DNA from: Acidobacteriota bacterium
GTDB lineage: Bacteria > Acidobacteriota > Terriglobia > Terriglobales > Acidobacteriaceae
DNA: 7,776 nt
Reading direction: 5' to 3'
Assembly (NCBI GenBank): GCA_003225615.1
Contig: QIAS01000114.1
Coordinates: 4,169 to 11,944, forward strand
Shown here piece after piece: positions 6,792-7,776 of this stretch. The translations under genes were made by a program, and so were the position numbers. The notes beneath the pieces were generated by a model. It ran no database searches, was not told the origin of the DNA, and was given only the letters and a program-made list of their open reading frames with translations. Position 1 is the stretch's first letter; each line of letters begins with the position of its first letter.

Positions 6792-7334
6792 TTACTTCCT
6801 GTGTTTTTGAAGCTCCTCTAACGCGGCCAGCACTTCCTGGCTGTGCTTGTTGGGATCGACGTCGGTATAGACTCTTGCGATTTGGCCTTCAGGATTAATG
6901 AGAAACGTATGGCGGGAGGAAAATTTCACGATCGCGAGGTTGGTGAGTGAGCCGTATTCGGTGGAGACTTTCTTTTCGGTGTCTGCCAGCAGCTTGAAGT
7001 TCAGGCCTTCCTTGGCACAGAACTTCTTATGGGAGTCCACGTCATCCACGCTCACGCCTAAGACCACGGCGTTTCTGCTGGCGTACTGCTCCTGATCGCG
7101 TTGGAAGTTGTGCGCTTCGATGGTGCAACCGTGGGTCATATCTCGGGGATAGAAATAGAGCACTACCCATTTACCCCGGTAGTCTTTCAAGCTTATGGCA
7201 GTGCCATCCTGCGAGTTAAGCGTGAAGTCGGGGGCGGGGCTGCCCACCGATGGTGTAGACGCGCCGAACAATGCGAGCGGGATTGCGGCGAGGGTAATCG
7301 CCACTATGGTCACGGCGCTTGCGTGGGCAAGCAT
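6792..7334 (-). CDS. Exported or membrane-anchored peroxiredoxin (BCP/PrxQ type)
   Basis: This 180-residue thioredoxin-fold peroxidase should reduce hydrogen peroxide or organic peroxides. The N-terminus (MLAHASAVTIVAITLAAIPLA) is a hydrophobic signal or anchor, so it acts outside the cytoplasm. The AhpC/TSA domain follows: APDFTL, LYFYPRDMTHGC with peroxidatic Cys70 and the conserved Pro63 and Thr67, GVSVDD, and Arg141 in SSRHTF. Classical BCP has its resolving cysteine five residues after the peroxidatic one; here that position is His75. The only other cysteine is Cys106 (HKKFCAKEG), so the protein works either as a 1-Cys enzyme or with Cys106 as partner. The ATG at 7334 is preferred because GGGAGG sits 8 bases upstream; an in-frame TTG at 7358 would place that Shine-Dalgarno inside the gene. 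It faces the symporter gene and appears monocistronic. Confidence 0.9.
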   Translation of the reverse strand: MLAHASAVTIVAITLAAIPLALFGASTPSVGSPAPDFTLNSQDGTAISLKDYRGKWVVLYFYPRDMTHGCTIEAHNFQRDQEQYASRNAVVLGVSVDDVDSHKKFCAKEGLNFKLLADTEKKVSTEYGSLTNLAIVKFSSRHTFLINPEGQIARVYTDVDPNKHSQEVLAALEELQKHRK

Positions 7335-7342
7335 GTGGAATT

Positions 7343-7348
7343 CCTCCC
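7343..7348 (-). promoter_or_regulatory. Shine-Dalgarno deciding the peroxiredoxin start
   Basis: GGGAGG on the minus strand, 8 bases before the ATG at 7334, is a near-ideal ribosome binding site. It fixes the start there rather than at the in-frame TTG 24 bases upstream. Confidence 0.75.
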
Positions 7349-7356
7349 AAAATCTC

Positions 7357-7433
7357 AAGTTTAAGTTTTCTTTGCGATCTTTGCGAATCCTTTGCGCGGT
7401 CGAAAGCTTTTAACCGCGAAGGACGCGAAGAGG
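7357..7433. repeat. Degenerate intergenic repeat, copy 3, head-to-head arms
   Basis: Two related arms point away from a central AAAGCTTT (7403-7410). The plus-strand arm reads TTTTAACCGCGAAGGACGCG followed by AAGAGG. The minus-strand arm reads CGACCGCGCAAAGGATTCGC followed by AAAGATCGCAAAGAAAA. Both arms share the ACCGC-(purine-rich)-AAGGA core with copies 1 and 2. The element lies in the gap between the divergent peroxiredoxin and aceE genes and would be transcribed in the leader of the peroxiredoxin mRNA if that promoter lies further upstream. Confidence 0.6.
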
Positions 7434-7499
7434 CTGTATCCAGAGCCTCACCAACTCAAATTAGGACACTACCACGCATCCTCGGCCAGCAAAATTCCG

Positions 7500-7515
7500 C
7501 ATAATTGAATATTAT
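7500..7515 (+). promoter_or_regulatory. Possible aceE promoter -10 region
   Basis: An AT-rich island before aceE contains CATAAT (7500-7505) and TATTAT (7510-7515), each one mismatch from the -10 consensus. No acceptable -35 hexamer was found at normal spacing. It is the most promoter-like stretch in the gap, but this is weak evidence. Confidence 0.25.
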
Positions 7516-7549
7516 GGAATGTTTGGCTCTTAAAGGATGGTGATTCAAG

Positions 7550-7776
7550 GTGGCTGAGACGCAAACGAACGGGCTGGAAGTGTTGGAAACGCGGGAGTGG
7601 CTGGATTCTTTGGATTATGTGCTTTCCAAAGGTGGGCCAGACCGGGCTGGACGGCTACTGCAGCAGTTGGCGTTGCATGCGCGACGGGCGGCGGGCGTCA
7701 ACCTGCCTTTTACGGCTACCACGCCTTATCAGAACACGATTCCGGTAAGGCAGCAGCCCCCTTTTCCGGGTAGCCA
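7550..7776 (+). CDS. aceE: Pyruvate dehydrogenase E1 component, N-terminal part
   Basis: The first 75 residues of a homodimeric-type pyruvate dehydrogenase E1 are present; the window ends inside the gene. The pattern ETREWLDSLDYVL (13-25), GGPDRAGRLLQQL (28-40), GVNLPF (49-54) and YQNTIPVRQQPPFPG (60-74) matches the AceE N-terminus, where E. coli has a similar ETRDWL... and YINTIPVEEQPEYPG. The thiamine-diphosphate enzyme decarboxylates pyruvate and passes the acetyl group to the lipoyl E2 subunit. The start is GTG 7550: an in-frame stop lies at 7541 and no other start lies between. The ribosome binding site is mediocre (AAAGGA, 7532-7537, 12 bases away). It diverges from the peroxiredoxin gene across 215 bases, so it probably has its own promoter. 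Confidence 0.93.
   Translation, partial: MAETQTNGLEVLETREWLDSLDYVLSKGGPDRAGRLLQQLALHARRAAGVNLPFTATTPYQNTIPVRQQPPFPGS

Noticed and set aside
7335..7358. Upstream TTG start for the peroxiredoxin gene
   Set aside because: It would put the GGGAGG ribosome binding site inside the coding region and add eight residues before a good signal sequence.

Overview
The window looks like chromosomal DNA of a GC-rich, heterotrophic Gram-negative bacterium. Gene style suggests Acidobacteriota (Koribacter/Terriglobia-like): a homodimeric-type pyruvate dehydrogenase E1, an SGLT-type sugar symporter, a secreted GH31 glucosidase, a GH71/GH99-like glycosidase beside a family-5 nucleotidyltransferase, and degenerate purine-rich intergenic repeats. 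The phylum is an inference from these protein styles, not something the sequence proves.

Layout. Positions 2-874 (+) hold the 3' part of a GH71/GH99-like glycosidase. It overlaps by 4 bases a nucleotidyltransferase-family gene (871-1986, +); together they look like the end of a polysaccharide or glycan operon entering from the left. A 363-base convergent gap follows, with a degenerate repeat element and a strong GC hairpin. Next is a large minus-strand gene for a secreted GH31 alpha-glucosidase (2350-4788). It is divergent from a sodium/sugar symporter (4948-6633, +), with 159 bases between them containing a perfect TATAAT box. A convergent gap (6634-6791) carries a perfect 16-bp ParB-binding parS palindrome, a 23-bp AT-rich palindrome one base further on, and a second repeat copy. 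A membrane-anchored or exported peroxiredoxin follows on the minus strand (6792-7334). A 215-base gap with a third, head-to-head repeat copy then leads to the 5' end of aceE (7550 to the window end, +).

How the genes fit together. The GH31 enzyme would release glucose from alpha-glucosides outside the cytoplasm, and the SGLT-like carrier could import it with sodium. Glycolytic pyruvate would then enter the pyruvate dehydrogenase complex, whose E1 gene starts at the right edge, although aceE is probably its own transcription unit. The left-hand pair belongs to glycan assembly or remodelling and is probably functionally separate.

No transposase, CRISPR array, tRNA or rRNA was seen. The most notable non-coding signal is the parS site, which suggests the locus lies in the replication-origin-proximal part of the chromosome. 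I found no convincing new multi-gene system.
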